Assembly: GCA_963795195.1 (NCBI GenBank)
Contig: CAWCGU010000006.1
Span: forward strand, 2,728,001-2,792,000
DNA from: CAWCGU01 sp963795195
GTDB taxonomy: Bacteria > Actinomycetota > Thermoleophilia > Solirubrobacterales > 70-9
DNA: 64,000 nucleotides
Reading direction: 5' to 3'
The notes beneath the pieces are model-generated. The model did not search any database, was not told the origin of the DNA, and saw only the letters and a list, made by a program, of their open reading frames with translations. Shown here one piece after another: positions 1 to 7,468 of the stretch. Position numbers and translations under genes: made by a program. The number at the start of each line of letters is the position of its first letter. Within the stretch, counting starts at the first letter, position 1.

Positions 1-1043
1 CCGACACCCTCAGGCTCGCCCAGGAAGTCGAGGCGGTGCTCTCCGATGTGCCCGATCAGTTCGAGGGTCAGGTCAAGCGCGAGCTCTTCCAGTCCGTGCT
101 CGAGGTCGCAACCAAGCCCTGTGCGACGGTCGCGGAGGCCGCGTCCGAGCTGACCCGGCTTCGGGGCATGGTGGCCGGGATCTGCGAGGACCGAGGGCTG
201 TTGCTGGGGGCTGCCGGAACACACCCGACCGCGCGCTGGGAGGACCAGAAGATCGTTGAGCGCGAGCGCTACACGGAGCTTGCGGCCGAGCTCGGCTACA
301 TCGCGCGCCGCGAACTGATCTTCGGAATGCACGTCCACTTCGGGATGGTGGGCCCCGATCGCGCCGTTTATGTCGCCGATGGCATTCGCCGTTACCTGCC
401 GCTGTTGCTCGGGCTGTCGGCCAACTCCCCCTTCTGGCGCGGGCACGACACCGGCATGGTCTCGGCGCGCACACCGGTCTTCCGGGCGTTCCCGCGCGTC
501 GGGATTCCTCCCCACTACGGCAGCTGGGAAATCTACTCGCGGCGCGTGGAGCTGATGATGGAAGCCGGCGCGATCGAGGACTACACCTACCTCTGGTGGG
601 ACGTGCGGCCCCATCCCAACCTCGGCACCGTCGAAGTGCGGGTCTTCGATCAGCCGACACGCGTCGACCAGACGGCATCGCTGGCGGCGCTGACCGTGTC
701 GCTCGCCCACCGCCTGGCGCGGCTGTTCGACCGGGGCGAGCCGATGGTCGAGGTGCCGACGGAGCTGGTCGACGACAACAAGGTGCGAGCGGCGCTGCGG
801 GGCGTCGAGGGAGAGCTGGTCGACTTCGGAAAACGCAGGGTGGTCCCGGCCGCTGAGATGGTTCGTCATCTTTGCGCCGCGGTGGCCGAGGACGCTGCCG
901 AGCTCGGCTGTGAGGCCGAGCTGGCGGGTATCGAGAACATGATCGAGGAGGGCACCGGCGCCCGCCGCCAGGTCGCGATGCTGGGCTCAGGAAGCGACTT
1001 CGACGCGATCGTTCGCGAGATAGCGGTCAAGACGAGGGGCTGA
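1..1043 (+). CDS. GCS2-family carboxylate-amine ligase (YbdK/EgtA-like), 5' end missing
   Basis: This is the C-terminal part of a glutamate-cysteine-ligase type 2 (GCS2) family protein, an ATP-dependent ligase joining an amine or amino acid to a glutamate-like carboxylate. The frame is open to the left edge, so the real start lies outside the window; the first in-frame GTG (36) is probably internal. The motif FGMHVHFGM, about 100 residues after that GTG, matches the conserved substrate/metal-binding strand of the family. It is followed by PPHYGSWEIY and by GTVEVRVFDQPT, typical of the C-terminal half. Family members are usually about 370 residues, so only 30-50 residues seem to be missing. 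The substrate cannot be told from sequence; in actinobacteria such proteins range from true gamma-glutamylcysteine ligases to uncharacterised YbdK homologues. The next gene starts 37 bases downstream on the same strand. Confidence 0.85.
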   Translation, partial: DTLRLAQEVEAVLSDVPDQFEGQVKRELFQSVLEVATKPCATVAEAASELTRLRGMVAGICEDRGLLLGAAGTHPTARWEDQKIVERERYTELAAELGYIARRELIFGMHVHFGMVGPDRAVYVADGIRRYLPLLLGLSANSPFWRGHDTGMVSARTPVFRAFPRVGIPPHYGSWEIYSRRVELMMEAGAIEDYTYLWWDVRPHPNLGTVEVRVFDQPTRVDQTASLAALTVSLAHRLARLFDRGEPMVEVPTELVDDNKVRAALRGVEGELVDFGKRRVVPAAEMVRHLCAAVAEDAAELGCEAELAGIENMIEEGTGARRQVAMLGSGSDFDAIVREIAVKTRG

Positions 1044-1080
1044 GCCTGCCGCCCTGCAGGCGGCGGATATCGTTCTGGGC

Positions 1081-1875
1081 GTGTCAGCGCCCGAATTGAG
1101 CGTCGTCTGCAAGAGCTGCGGCGCCGAGGTCAGCCCCTACGTCACCGAATGCCCGTACTGCGGCACCCGCCTGCGAAAGCGCGCGCCGCAGCTCGAGCGC
1201 CGCGATGGCGAGCTCGCGGCCAAGGAAACCCGCCAGACGCGCCGCGATCGCAAACGGCGCGAGGCTGCAGCCTCGCGTGCCGAGCGGGTCCTGGGCGAGG
1301 CAGGGCGCCCCTACGCGACGATCATCGCTTTGCTCGCGCCCGCCGTCCTGTTCGTGCTGATCCAGGCGGCCGCGCTGAATATTCTCGATGCTGGCGCCAT
1401 TGTCACCGGGCTCGGCGTCGCCGATCCCAGCTCAGAGCCGTGGCGCTACCTGGCCGCGCCCTGGGTTTACGACGACGCGGGCTACATCTTTTGCGTCGGA
1501 CTGGCAATCGCGATATTCGTTCCCGGACTTGAGCGCAGGCTGGGTTCCGTGCCCTCCGCGCTGCTGCTGCTGGCGTGCGGGGCACTTGGGATGCTTGCCG
1601 CGGGCGCCCTCACCGAGGCGCTTGACGACTCGCTGATCGCCGCCGGCGGGAACGGCGTCGCTCTCGGCGCGCTCGCCGCCTGGGCCGCACTGCGCTGGGG
1701 CGAAAGCAAGGGTGACCCAACCGACGAGGTCGACTGGATCGGTGCCGCGGTCGTCGCCGCGGTGCTTGCGCTGCTGCCGCTGGTTGAGGATCTTGCGGAC
1801 CCGATCGTCGGTGTTGCCGGCGCGCTGGTCGGCGTCGCGGCGGGTTTCGCGGCCGGCGCTGTGCGTCGTCACTAG
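1081..1875 (+). CDS. Zinc-ribbon membrane protein with rhomboid-like topology
   Basis: A 264-residue protein starting at GTG. Residues 10-27 hold a zinc ribbon with two CxxC knuckles (C10, C13, C24, C27), followed by a basic Arg/Lys-rich linker to about residue 75. The rest is hydrophobic, with about six membrane segments (near 80-105, 135-150, 157-182, 188-206, 219-236 and 240-260). The order of segments and a GGNGVALG motif before the fourth resemble the rhomboid fold, in which GxSG carries the nucleophile. Here the Ser position is Asn and no conserved helix His is evident, so protease activity is unlikely. It probably shares a transcript with the upstream ligase and the downstream O-methyltransferase (14-base gap). 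Function is not known; the rhomboid assignment is inference. Confidence 0.7.
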   Translation: MSAPELSVVCKSCGAEVSPYVTECPYCGTRLRKRAPQLERRDGELAAKETRQTRRDRKRREAAASRAERVLGEAGRPYATIIALLAPAVLFVLIQAAALNILDAGAIVTGLGVADPSSEPWRYLAAPWVYDDAGYIFCVGLAIAIFVPGLERRLGSVPSALLLLACGALGMLAAGALTEALDDSLIAAGGNGVALGALAAWAALRWGESKGDPTDEVDWIGAAVVAAVLALLPLVEDLADPIVGVAGALVGVAAGFAAGAVRRH

Positions 1876-1888
1876 AGGGCCGCTGGCG

Positions 1889-2548
1889 ATGCCCGAGAAG
1901 TACACCCAGCTGACCCCGGAACTACATCGCTACATGGTCGAGCATGGGTCTCGCCAGGACGAGTTGCTGCGCCGCCTGCAAAACGAGACCGCAGAGCGGT
2001 TTCCAAAGCTCTGGCAGATGCAGATCGCCCCGGACCAGGGCGCCTTTCTGACCCTGCTGGCGCGAGCGGCCGGCGCGCGCCGAGCGATAGAGGTCGGGAC
2101 CTTCACAGGCTACTCGGCGATCTGCATCGCGCGTGCCCTGGGGAAGGATGGACGCCTTTTGGTCTGCGAGCTCAGCGACGAGTACGCGCAGATCGCCGGC
2201 GGCTGGATCGAACGGGCCGGGTTGTCGGAGCTGGTGGAGATCCGCGTCGGACCGGGTCTTGAGACGCTGCGAGCTCTTCCCGAAGACGAGGCCTACGACT
2301 TCGTCTTCATCGATGCCGACAAGCCGGGTTATCCGGACTACTACGAGGCCTGCCTGATGCGGCTTCGCCCGGGTGGGCTGGTCGTCCTCGACAACGTCTT
2401 CATGGACGGCCGGGTGCTGAACCCGGCACCCGACGACGCTTCAGCACGGGCGATGGCGGCGCTCAATCAGACCCTCGCCGGCGACGATCGGGTCGACCTG
2501 TCGATGGTCGCGATCGCTGACGGCCTGACGATCCTGCGAAAGCGCTGA
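1889..2548 (+). CDS. SAM-dependent O-methyltransferase, class I family 3
   Basis: 219 residues, full length for the cation-dependent caffeoyl-CoA/catechol O-methyltransferase family. SAM-binding motif I is seen at about residues 62-77 (IEVGTFTGYSAI). The metal/SAM segment VFIDADKPGYPDYYEA lies near 135-150 and the LDNVFMDG segment near 165. These Asp/Asn residues coordinate the divalent metal in characterised relatives. The protein should transfer a methyl group to a small hydroxylated aromatic or similar acceptor in the cytoplasm; the acceptor is unknown. An ATG at 1889 preceded by an AGAGGG-like sequence is preferred, because upstream in-frame codons overlap the preceding gene and read Arg-rich low-complexity sequence. 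Confidence 0.88.
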   Translation: MPEKYTQLTPELHRYMVEHGSRQDELLRRLQNETAERFPKLWQMQIAPDQGAFLTLLARAAGARRAIEVGTFTGYSAICIARALGKDGRLLVCELSDEYAQIAGGWIERAGLSELVEIRVGPGLETLRALPEDEAYDFVFIDADKPGYPDYYEACLMRLRPGGLVVLDNVFMDGRVLNPAPDDASARAMAALNQTLAGDDRVDLSMVAIADGLTILRKR

Positions 2549-2591
2549 GCCGCGCTGCCGCTGCGCCGCTCGCTTTTGTTTTAATTCTGAG

Positions 2592-3347
2592 ATGCACCCG
2601 GAATGGCGCTCGCGCGTCCTCAACAGCATGGAGGGCTTTTGGCGGATGATGGCGCCGTGCTCGCCGGGCGGCCGACTGGTCGAGAAGCCCGGTCTGGTCG
2701 CCTCGGTGATCCCCGCCACGCCCGAACGCTCGGTCTTCAACTCGGTCATCTACACGGAGCCTCAGGCGCTCGAGCCATACCTCGACGAGCTGCGGGACGT
2801 CTACAAGTCGGCCGGTGTGCGCGCCTGGACCGTCTGGGTCCCCGAGAGCGACGAGCGCAGCGCGGCTGTCCTGGCGGCAGCGGGGCACACGCTTGACGCC
2901 GTGCCTCGAGCGATGGGGCTGGAGCTTGCGGATGTCGTGGAGCCCGACCTCTCGGGAATCGACTTCCATCGCGAGATCGACCTGGTGGCGATCTCGCGTA
3001 TCAACGACCGCGCCTACGGATATGAGATCGGGACCTTCGAGGCAGCGCTCGGCGGAATGCCGGCGGAGCAGCTGCACCGCTACGCGGCCAGGATCGACGA
3101 CGAGAACGTCGCGACGCTGATGACAGCCGACTTCGACGGCGACACGGAGATCGCCTTCGTCGCCACGCTCGAAGAGGCGCAGGGACGGGGGCTGGCCAGC
3201 GCCCTGATGCAGCAGGCGCTCTGGGACGCACACCAGCGGGGCTGCCGAACTTCAACGCTGCAGGCGACGAAGAGAGGCGCCCATGTCTACGAACGGGTCG
3301 GCTACCGAGACCTCGGTGCCCTGCAGATGTGGGAGCGCCGACACTGA
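2592..3347 (+). CDS. GNAT-family N-acetyltransferase
   Basis: 251 residues. The C-terminal 100 residues form a GNAT domain; the acetyl-CoA pyrophosphate-binding loop is EEAQGRGLASALMQQ (about residues 195-210), a good Q/RxxGxG/A match, and the closing strand is GAHVYERVGYRDLG. The N-terminal half is a second, degenerate acetyltransferase-like region, as in several two-domain GNAT proteins. Role: transfer of acetyl from acetyl-CoA to an unknown amine. It lies 43 bases after the methyltransferase, so the four genes from the left edge may form one unit. Confidence 0.8.
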   Translation: MHPEWRSRVLNSMEGFWRMMAPCSPGGRLVEKPGLVASVIPATPERSVFNSVIYTEPQALEPYLDELRDVYKSAGVRAWTVWVPESDERSAAVLAAAGHTLDAVPRAMGLELADVVEPDLSGIDFHREIDLVAISRINDRAYGYEIGTFEAALGGMPAEQLHRYAARIDDENVATLMTADFDGDTEIAFVATLEEAQGRGLASALMQQALWDAHQRGCRTSTLQATKRGAHVYERVGYRDLGALQMWERRH

Positions 3348-3365
3348 ACCGGCTCCCGGAGAGAC

Positions 3366-4415
3366 CTAGCAGCCGGCCGCTCCCCGCCGCTCGGCCAGCA
3401 CGCAGAACGCCGGCTTGACGTCGCCGTTCGTGGTGGTCACGCCCCAGCCGGCCTCGCGCGCCCCCACGACGCCCTCGACGTCCACAAAGCGGTGCGCGAT
3501 CAGCACCGGGACGTCGGGTTGCTCGACGACGAAGTCGTAGATCGAGCCGATCGCCTCGGCCTGCGCATCGGGCGAGTACGGGTCGGGCCCCGTGGTCGAG
3601 ATGCCGACCTCGGTGATCCAGAGCGGCGTCTGCGCTTCACCGGCCCTCGACATGACCTCGCGCACGTTGTTGAGCACGCCGCCCACCCGCTTGACCGGGT
3701 CGTCGGCGAAGAACGGGTAGGGGTGGATCCCGGCTGCGTCGAGGTGGCCGGCGCCTCCCGCCGCCAATGTACGCCCGAGGAACTCCGCGTAGGCCATCTT
3801 GTCGCCGCTCGTTTCCCCCGCGGGCAGCAGGCCCGCGCTGATCACCGGCATCTCCGGGTCGACGTCCTTGATCGCGTCAAAGGCGCGGACCAGAAGTTGC
3901 GCATAGCGCTCGGGGTTGAGCGGCTCGCCCGTCCAGAAGCGCGCCAGGTTTGGCTCGTTCCAGATCTCCAGGCCGCGTGCGCCGGGGTAGCGCGTCGCGG
4001 CCTGCGCGGCGAACGCTGCCCAGGCGCCGAGGTGCTCCGCCAGCGGCGCGCGCGGCAGGCTGGGGTCGCAGCCCTGTTGAAGCCCCGATGCCCAGCAGGG
4101 CGCGTTGACGAGGATCAGGATCGGGCGTTGGCCCTGCTCGAGCGCTTCGTCGTAGAGCTCGTCGAAGGGCTCCCAGTCGTAGCTGCCCGGCTCGGGCTCG
4201 ATTGCCGACCAGGAGAGGTTGTAGCGGGCGGTGTCCGCTCCGCTGTCGGCGGCCTTGACCAGCAGCTCGGGCTTGAAGATCCAGTCCTCGTTGTAGCCGA
4301 AGTGAGGCTCTCCCGGGCCGGGGTCGGACGCAACCCTCGATGCCGATTCGCCACATCCGGCGAGCGCGGCCGCGGCCGCGGCCAGCACAAGGGCTTTGCG
4401 GGTGCTGTGCTTCAT
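3366..4415 (-). CDS. Lipoprotein glycoside hydrolase (clan GH-A, GH5/GH39-like)
   Basis: 349 residues when started at the ATG at 4415. Residues 1-21 are a lipoprotein signal peptide with lipobox LAGC (Cys21 lipidated). The mature part reads as a TIM-barrel retaining glycosidase: EIWNEPN (Glu154 of the NEP-type acid/base motif is the first Glu of the motif, with NEP at 157-159) and WITEVG (Glu269, candidate nucleophile), plus GIHPYPFF before them. The likely role is hydrolysis of an extracellular beta-linked saccharide; family-level substrate assignment is not possible from sequence. An upstream in-frame start at 4442 exists, but its extension interrupts a clean signal peptide. Divergent from the methyltransferase at 4447, leaving about 30 bases for both promoters. 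Confidence 0.85.
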   Translation of the reverse strand: MKHSTRKALVLAAAAAALAGCGESASRVASDPGPGEPHFGYNEDWIFKPELLVKAADSGADTARYNLSWSAIEPEPGSYDWEPFDELYDEALEQGQRPILILVNAPCWASGLQQGCDPSLPRAPLAEHLGAWAAFAAQAATRYPGARGLEIWNEPNLARFWTGEPLNPERYAQLLVRAFDAIKDVDPEMPVISAGLLPAGETSGDKMAYAEFLGRTLAAGGAGHLDAAGIHPYPFFADDPVKRVGGVLNNVREVMSRAGEAQTPLWITEVGISTTGPDPYSPDAQAEAIGSIYDFVVEQPDVPVLIAHRFVDVEGVVGAREAGWGVTTTNGDVKPAFCVLAERRGAAGC

Positions 4416-4446
4416 CCCCATAGTCTGGCCGCACACCATCAAGGGA

Positions 4447-5175
4447 TTGCGAAGAAACCTCGCCGTTCGGGCTCGCCGAAAGCGCCGCCGCCGGCTGGCG
4501 GCCCGTTACCTGCTGGGCGACGGCATCGAGATAGGGGCACTGCACGTGCCACTCGAGCTGCCCTCTGGCGCCTCCGCTCGCTATGTCGACATCGCGCCGG
4601 CGGATGTGCTGCGAGCCCAAAACCCTGAGCTGGCCGGGCTGGAGCTCGTCGCGGTCGATCTGATCGACGACGGCGAGAGCCTCGCACTCGTTCCCGATGC
4701 ATCGGTCGACTTCGTGGTCGCAAATCACTTCATCGAGCATTGCGAGGACCCGATCGGCACGCTTCGCAACCTCCTGAGGGTCACGCGCCCTAAAGGCCGC
4801 GTCTTCATGGCCGTGCCCGACCGAACCAGAAGCTTCGACCGCGGCCGGCCGCCGACCTCTTGGCAGCACCTGCTGCGGGACTACCGCGAAGGCCCCGCCG
4901 GCTCGCGCGAGGCTCACTATGAAGAGTGGGTGCGGCTCGTCGAGCGCGTCGACGAGCAGTGGGTCCTGGCGCGGGCCGCGAGGGCCGGGGAGGTCGGCCA
5001 GCGGATCCATTTCCACACCTGGACTCGTGCCGAGTTTCGACGCCTGCTCCAACACTGCGCGGACGAGTTGGAGTTCCCGCTGAGGGTTGAGGCGGTGGTG
5101 CCGAATCTGAGCGAGTTCGTTGCGGTGCTTCGCCGCGGCGAAGCCCAGCTTCCCGCTGCCCCACGCGGTGAATAG
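4447..5175 (+). CDS. Class I SAM-dependent methyltransferase (methyltransferase 11 type)
   Basis: About 242 residues. It shows a modified SAM motif I, GIEIGALHVPL, seen in methyltransferases that sit near glycan or natural-product genes. The family signature NHFIEHCEDPIGTLRNLLRV and RPKGRVFMAVPD (motifs II/III) follow. The N-terminus is a basic helix rich in Arg. TTG at 4447 is chosen because GTG 4402 and TTG 4396 would overlap the divergent lipoprotein gene; the start is uncertain. The acceptor is unknown. Confidence 0.72.
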   Translation: MRRNLAVRARRKRRRRLAARYLLGDGIEIGALHVPLELPSGASARYVDIAPADVLRAQNPELAGLELVAVDLIDDGESLALVPDASVDFVVANHFIEHCEDPIGTLRNLLRVTRPKGRVFMAVPDRTRSFDRGRPPTSWQHLLRDYREGPAGSREAHYEEWVRLVERVDEQWVLARAARAGEVGQRIHFHTWTRAEFRRLLQHCADELEFPLRVEAVVPNLSEFVAVLRRGEAQLPAAPRGE

Positions 5176-5185
5176 GGTTCGTCCC

Positions 5186-5536
5186 GTGTCCGAATCCGTC
5201 TATTCCGCCGAGCAGATCGAGGCCGCCTTCGAAGCGCTCAGCGAACCCGGCCGGCTGCGCGAGGCCGAGGTGTTGGTGGCCGGCGCGGCGCCGCAACTGC
5301 AGGCGCTGCTTGCGGCTGCACTGTCCGAGGGGGGCTGGTTCGGGGAGTCGCACGAGGCCGAGGTCGCCAAGGCCGCCGGCCACGACGAAGCGAGCGAGCG
5401 ATTGACGGCCGTTCGCACCCTGCTCGCCGAGGAAGCGCGCATGGGGATGATGGTCGGGGTCGCGGTGGGCTGGGCGCTCGCCGAGGAGCTGGCGAATTCA
5501 GCCGGGAAAAGGTCGAACCGAGAGGACAGCGGATAG
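5186..5536 (+). CDS. Small conserved-looking hypothetical protein
   Basis: 116 residues from GTG 5186, 10 bases after the methyltransferase stop and in a different frame, so co-transcription is likely. The sequence is rich in Ala and Glu and predicted helical (AEQIEAAFEAL, EVAKAAGHDEASERL). One short hydrophobic stretch (GMMVGVAVGWALAEEL) lies near residues 85-100. No family is recognised. Codon use is as GC-rich at third positions as neighbouring real genes, and no competing frame is better, which supports it as coding. Confidence 0.5.
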   Translation: MSESVYSAEQIEAAFEALSEPGRLREAEVLVAGAAPQLQALLAAALSEGGWFGESHEAEVAKAAGHDEASERLTAVRTLLAEEARMGMMVGVAVGWALAEELANSAGKRSNREDSG

Positions 5537-5606
5537 ATGCCGGAGATCGAGTTTCAGGCGATTTCTTCCGCAAGCATCTCCACCCCGACGGTGAGACTGA
5601 GGGCGG

Positions 5607-7178
5607 TCAGGGAGTCGCGGGAGGAGGCGGGGCGGGAGCCGGCTCGACGTCGTCTTCGACATCGGGCGGCGGAGGCGGCGGGGGCTGCGTCGTCGCCGCA
5701 GGCGGCGGGGCCGTCGCCGGAGGCTCGTTCGGGCCGACGATCGCGGTCGTCGGGGGCGGTGTGGTGGTTGCCGGCGGCTGATGAGTCGCCGGCGGATCAA
5801 CCGTCACCTTGTCTGGGATGTCGACGGGATCGACGGCTGTCGGCGCATCGCCTGGGCTATCGGCGACCAATGTGGGATCGGTCGGCTCGGTCGGCTCCGC
5901 AACCACCTCGGTAACCGGCGCCTCCGTGGTGGCTTCGACGAGTGCCTCCTCCAACGCAGTGGGCTCTGCCGGCGTTTCGGCGACCGGCGTCGCCGCCCGT
6001 TCCGCCACCGGGGCAGAGCGAACAACCGGGTTGGCGGCAGCGGCCCGGTCAGAGGGCAGACCCGCGTCGCGGGTGATCGACGCGAACGACTCGCGCTGAC
6101 CGCGATCGTTTACGTACTGGTTGACTTCGACGGCGCCCGCCGTCAGCAGAGCCACCGAGGCGACTCCCGCGGCCGCCTTGGCACCCAGCGCTCCACCCAC
6201 CGCGCCGCCGATCCCTGAGGCCCCTCCGGCAACTCCTCCCAGTGCTGAAGTGATCGCGCCGCCCCCGGCCGCAGCACCGCCGGCGACGGCCGCGCCGCCA
6301 CCTGCGAGTGAACCGCCGCCCCCGGCCGCAGCCCCGCCGGCTGCGGCCCCGCCCCCGGAGCCGCCGCCGAAGCCGAGCTTGGCAATCAGGAAACCCTTGA
6401 AGAGCGCAATGGGGCCGAGCGGAAACAACGAGGCGAGCGTCTTCGTGTTGTCGGATAGCTGCTCGCGGAACTCGCTGCATTCCTCGCAGCGGCGCACGTG
6501 GTGGCGAGCCGGTCCCTCGAGCTTGCGCAGTCCCTCGGCCGCCTCAGCCAGCTGCAAGCGCACCTCACCGCAGGTCAGGAGCCGGGCCTGGCTGGCTTCG
6601 GCGAGCGTCACACGCGCGCGCACCAGCAGCGACTTGACCGCAGGCACGGTCGTGTCCATCGACTGGGCGATCTCGGTGTAGGCGAGGGCATCCACCTCGC
6701 GCAGCAACAGCGCAGTGCGCTGCGTCTCGGGCAGATGCTTCACCTCCATCAGCAACTGGCGCAACTCTTCTCGGTTCTGGACGGTCTCTGCGGTCGAGGT
6801 GCCGTTCTCGTGGACATGCTCGTCCATCGAGTCCTGACCGTCGGCGCTGCGCTTGCGCAGATGATTGAGGCAGCGGTTGCGTGCGATCCGGTAAAGCCAA
6901 GGCCGCACGTTGAGCGCCCGCTCGTCGGCGATCATCGCCTTGTGGGCGGATACGAAGACGTCCTGAAGCACGTCCTCCGCGTCCTGCTCGGACGGCAGCA
7001 TGTGGCGACAGAAGGCGAGAAGCCGCGCCTGATAGCGGTCGAAGAGCACCTCGAAAGCCAACTCGTGGTGGTCTCGGATCATCCGCACCAGGCCCTCGTC
7101 GCTCTGCAGACGAAGCATCGGCGAGCGACGGCCAAGAAGGCCGCGTCGTGACGCGCTTGAAAGTGCAGAAGCTTCCAT
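5607..7178 (-). CDS. ECF-type RNA polymerase sigma factor fused to anti-sigma-like zinc finger and Pro-rich tail
   Basis: About 523 residues from ATG 7178 (in-frame TTG 7232 and ATG 7118 are alternatives; none has a convincing ribosome site). Sigma region 2 is near residues 30-95 (AFEVLFDRYQARLLAF, DAEDVLQDVFVSAHKA) and region 4 near 145-200 (LPETQRTALLLREVDALAY). It is followed directly by a zinc-finger of anti-sigma type: CGEVRLQLAEA, then HHVRRCEECSEF, that is Hx3CxxC. After that come a Gly/Ala-rich linker, a single hydrophobic segment (GVASVALLTAGAV) and a C-terminal 150 residues dominated by Pro, Thr, Glu and Ala. Thus sigma, its likely redox or metal switch and a possible membrane anchor are one polypeptide. 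It is followed upstream by a tandem repeat (7302-7351) and by a Ser/Thr kinase gene in the same direction. Confidence 0.85.
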   Translation of the reverse strand: MEASALSSASRRGLLGRRSPMLRLQSDEGLVRMIRDHHELAFEVLFDRYQARLLAFCRHMLPSEQDAEDVLQDVFVSAHKAMIADERALNVRPWLYRIARNRCLNHLRKRSADGQDSMDEHVHENGTSTAETVQNREELRQLLMEVKHLPETQRTALLLREVDALAYTEIAQSMDTTVPAVKSLLVRARVTLAEASQARLLTCGEVRLQLAEAAEGLRKLEGPARHHVRRCEECSEFREQLSDNTKTLASLFPLGPIALFKGFLIAKLGFGGGSGGGAAAGGAAAGGGGSLAGGGAAVAGGAAAGGGAITSALGGVAGGASGIGGAVGGALGAKAAAGVASVALLTAGAVEVNQYVNDRGQRESFASITRDAGLPSDRAAAANPVVRSAPVAERAATPVAETPAEPTALEEALVEATTEAPVTEVVAEPTEPTDPTLVADSPGDAPTAVDPVDIPDKVTVDPPATHQPPATTTPPPTTAIVGPNEPPATAPPPAATTQPPPPPPPDVEDDVEPAPAPPPPATP

Positions 7179-7301
7179 TTGTTGCGGCTGTGCGGCTGTG
7201 GGATGCGTGACGCCCGAGCGACGCTTACTCAAGAGAACACGGTAACACCGAAAAGGATGCGTTCCAAGGGGGGTCGGCGCCGAACCTCAAGCGGAGCTAA
7301 A

Positions 7302-7351
7302 TCGTGCGTGGGGGGCTGGTTCTTACGTCGTGCGTGGGGGGTGGTTGTTAC
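7302..7351. repeat. Tandem 24-26 bp repeat upstream of the sigma gene
   Basis: Two adjacent copies of TCGTGCGTGGGGGG followed by YTGGTT and TTAC occupy 7302-7327 and 7328-7351. They lie 70-170 bases upstream of the sigma-factor gene, in the 236-base gap between it and the kinase gene. Nothing else is evident in that gap. A pair of regulator binding sites is a reasonable guess but not shown. Confidence 0.6.
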
Positions 7352-7468
7352 AGCCGGGTTGGCCTGCGGCCCCGGGCGCCGCTGAGCCGCGAGCGCCGTA
7401 ACGCAGCGCGGCCGCAACGGGGCAGCACCGTCAAGGCCGCCGCCACCAGAGGGGCGCGCGGGGACCCC

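Noticed and set aside
3492..4628. 378-codon plus-strand frame opposite the lipoprotein glycosidase
   Set aside because: Arg/Val-rich antisense shadow; the minus-strand gene has lipobox and catalytic motifs.
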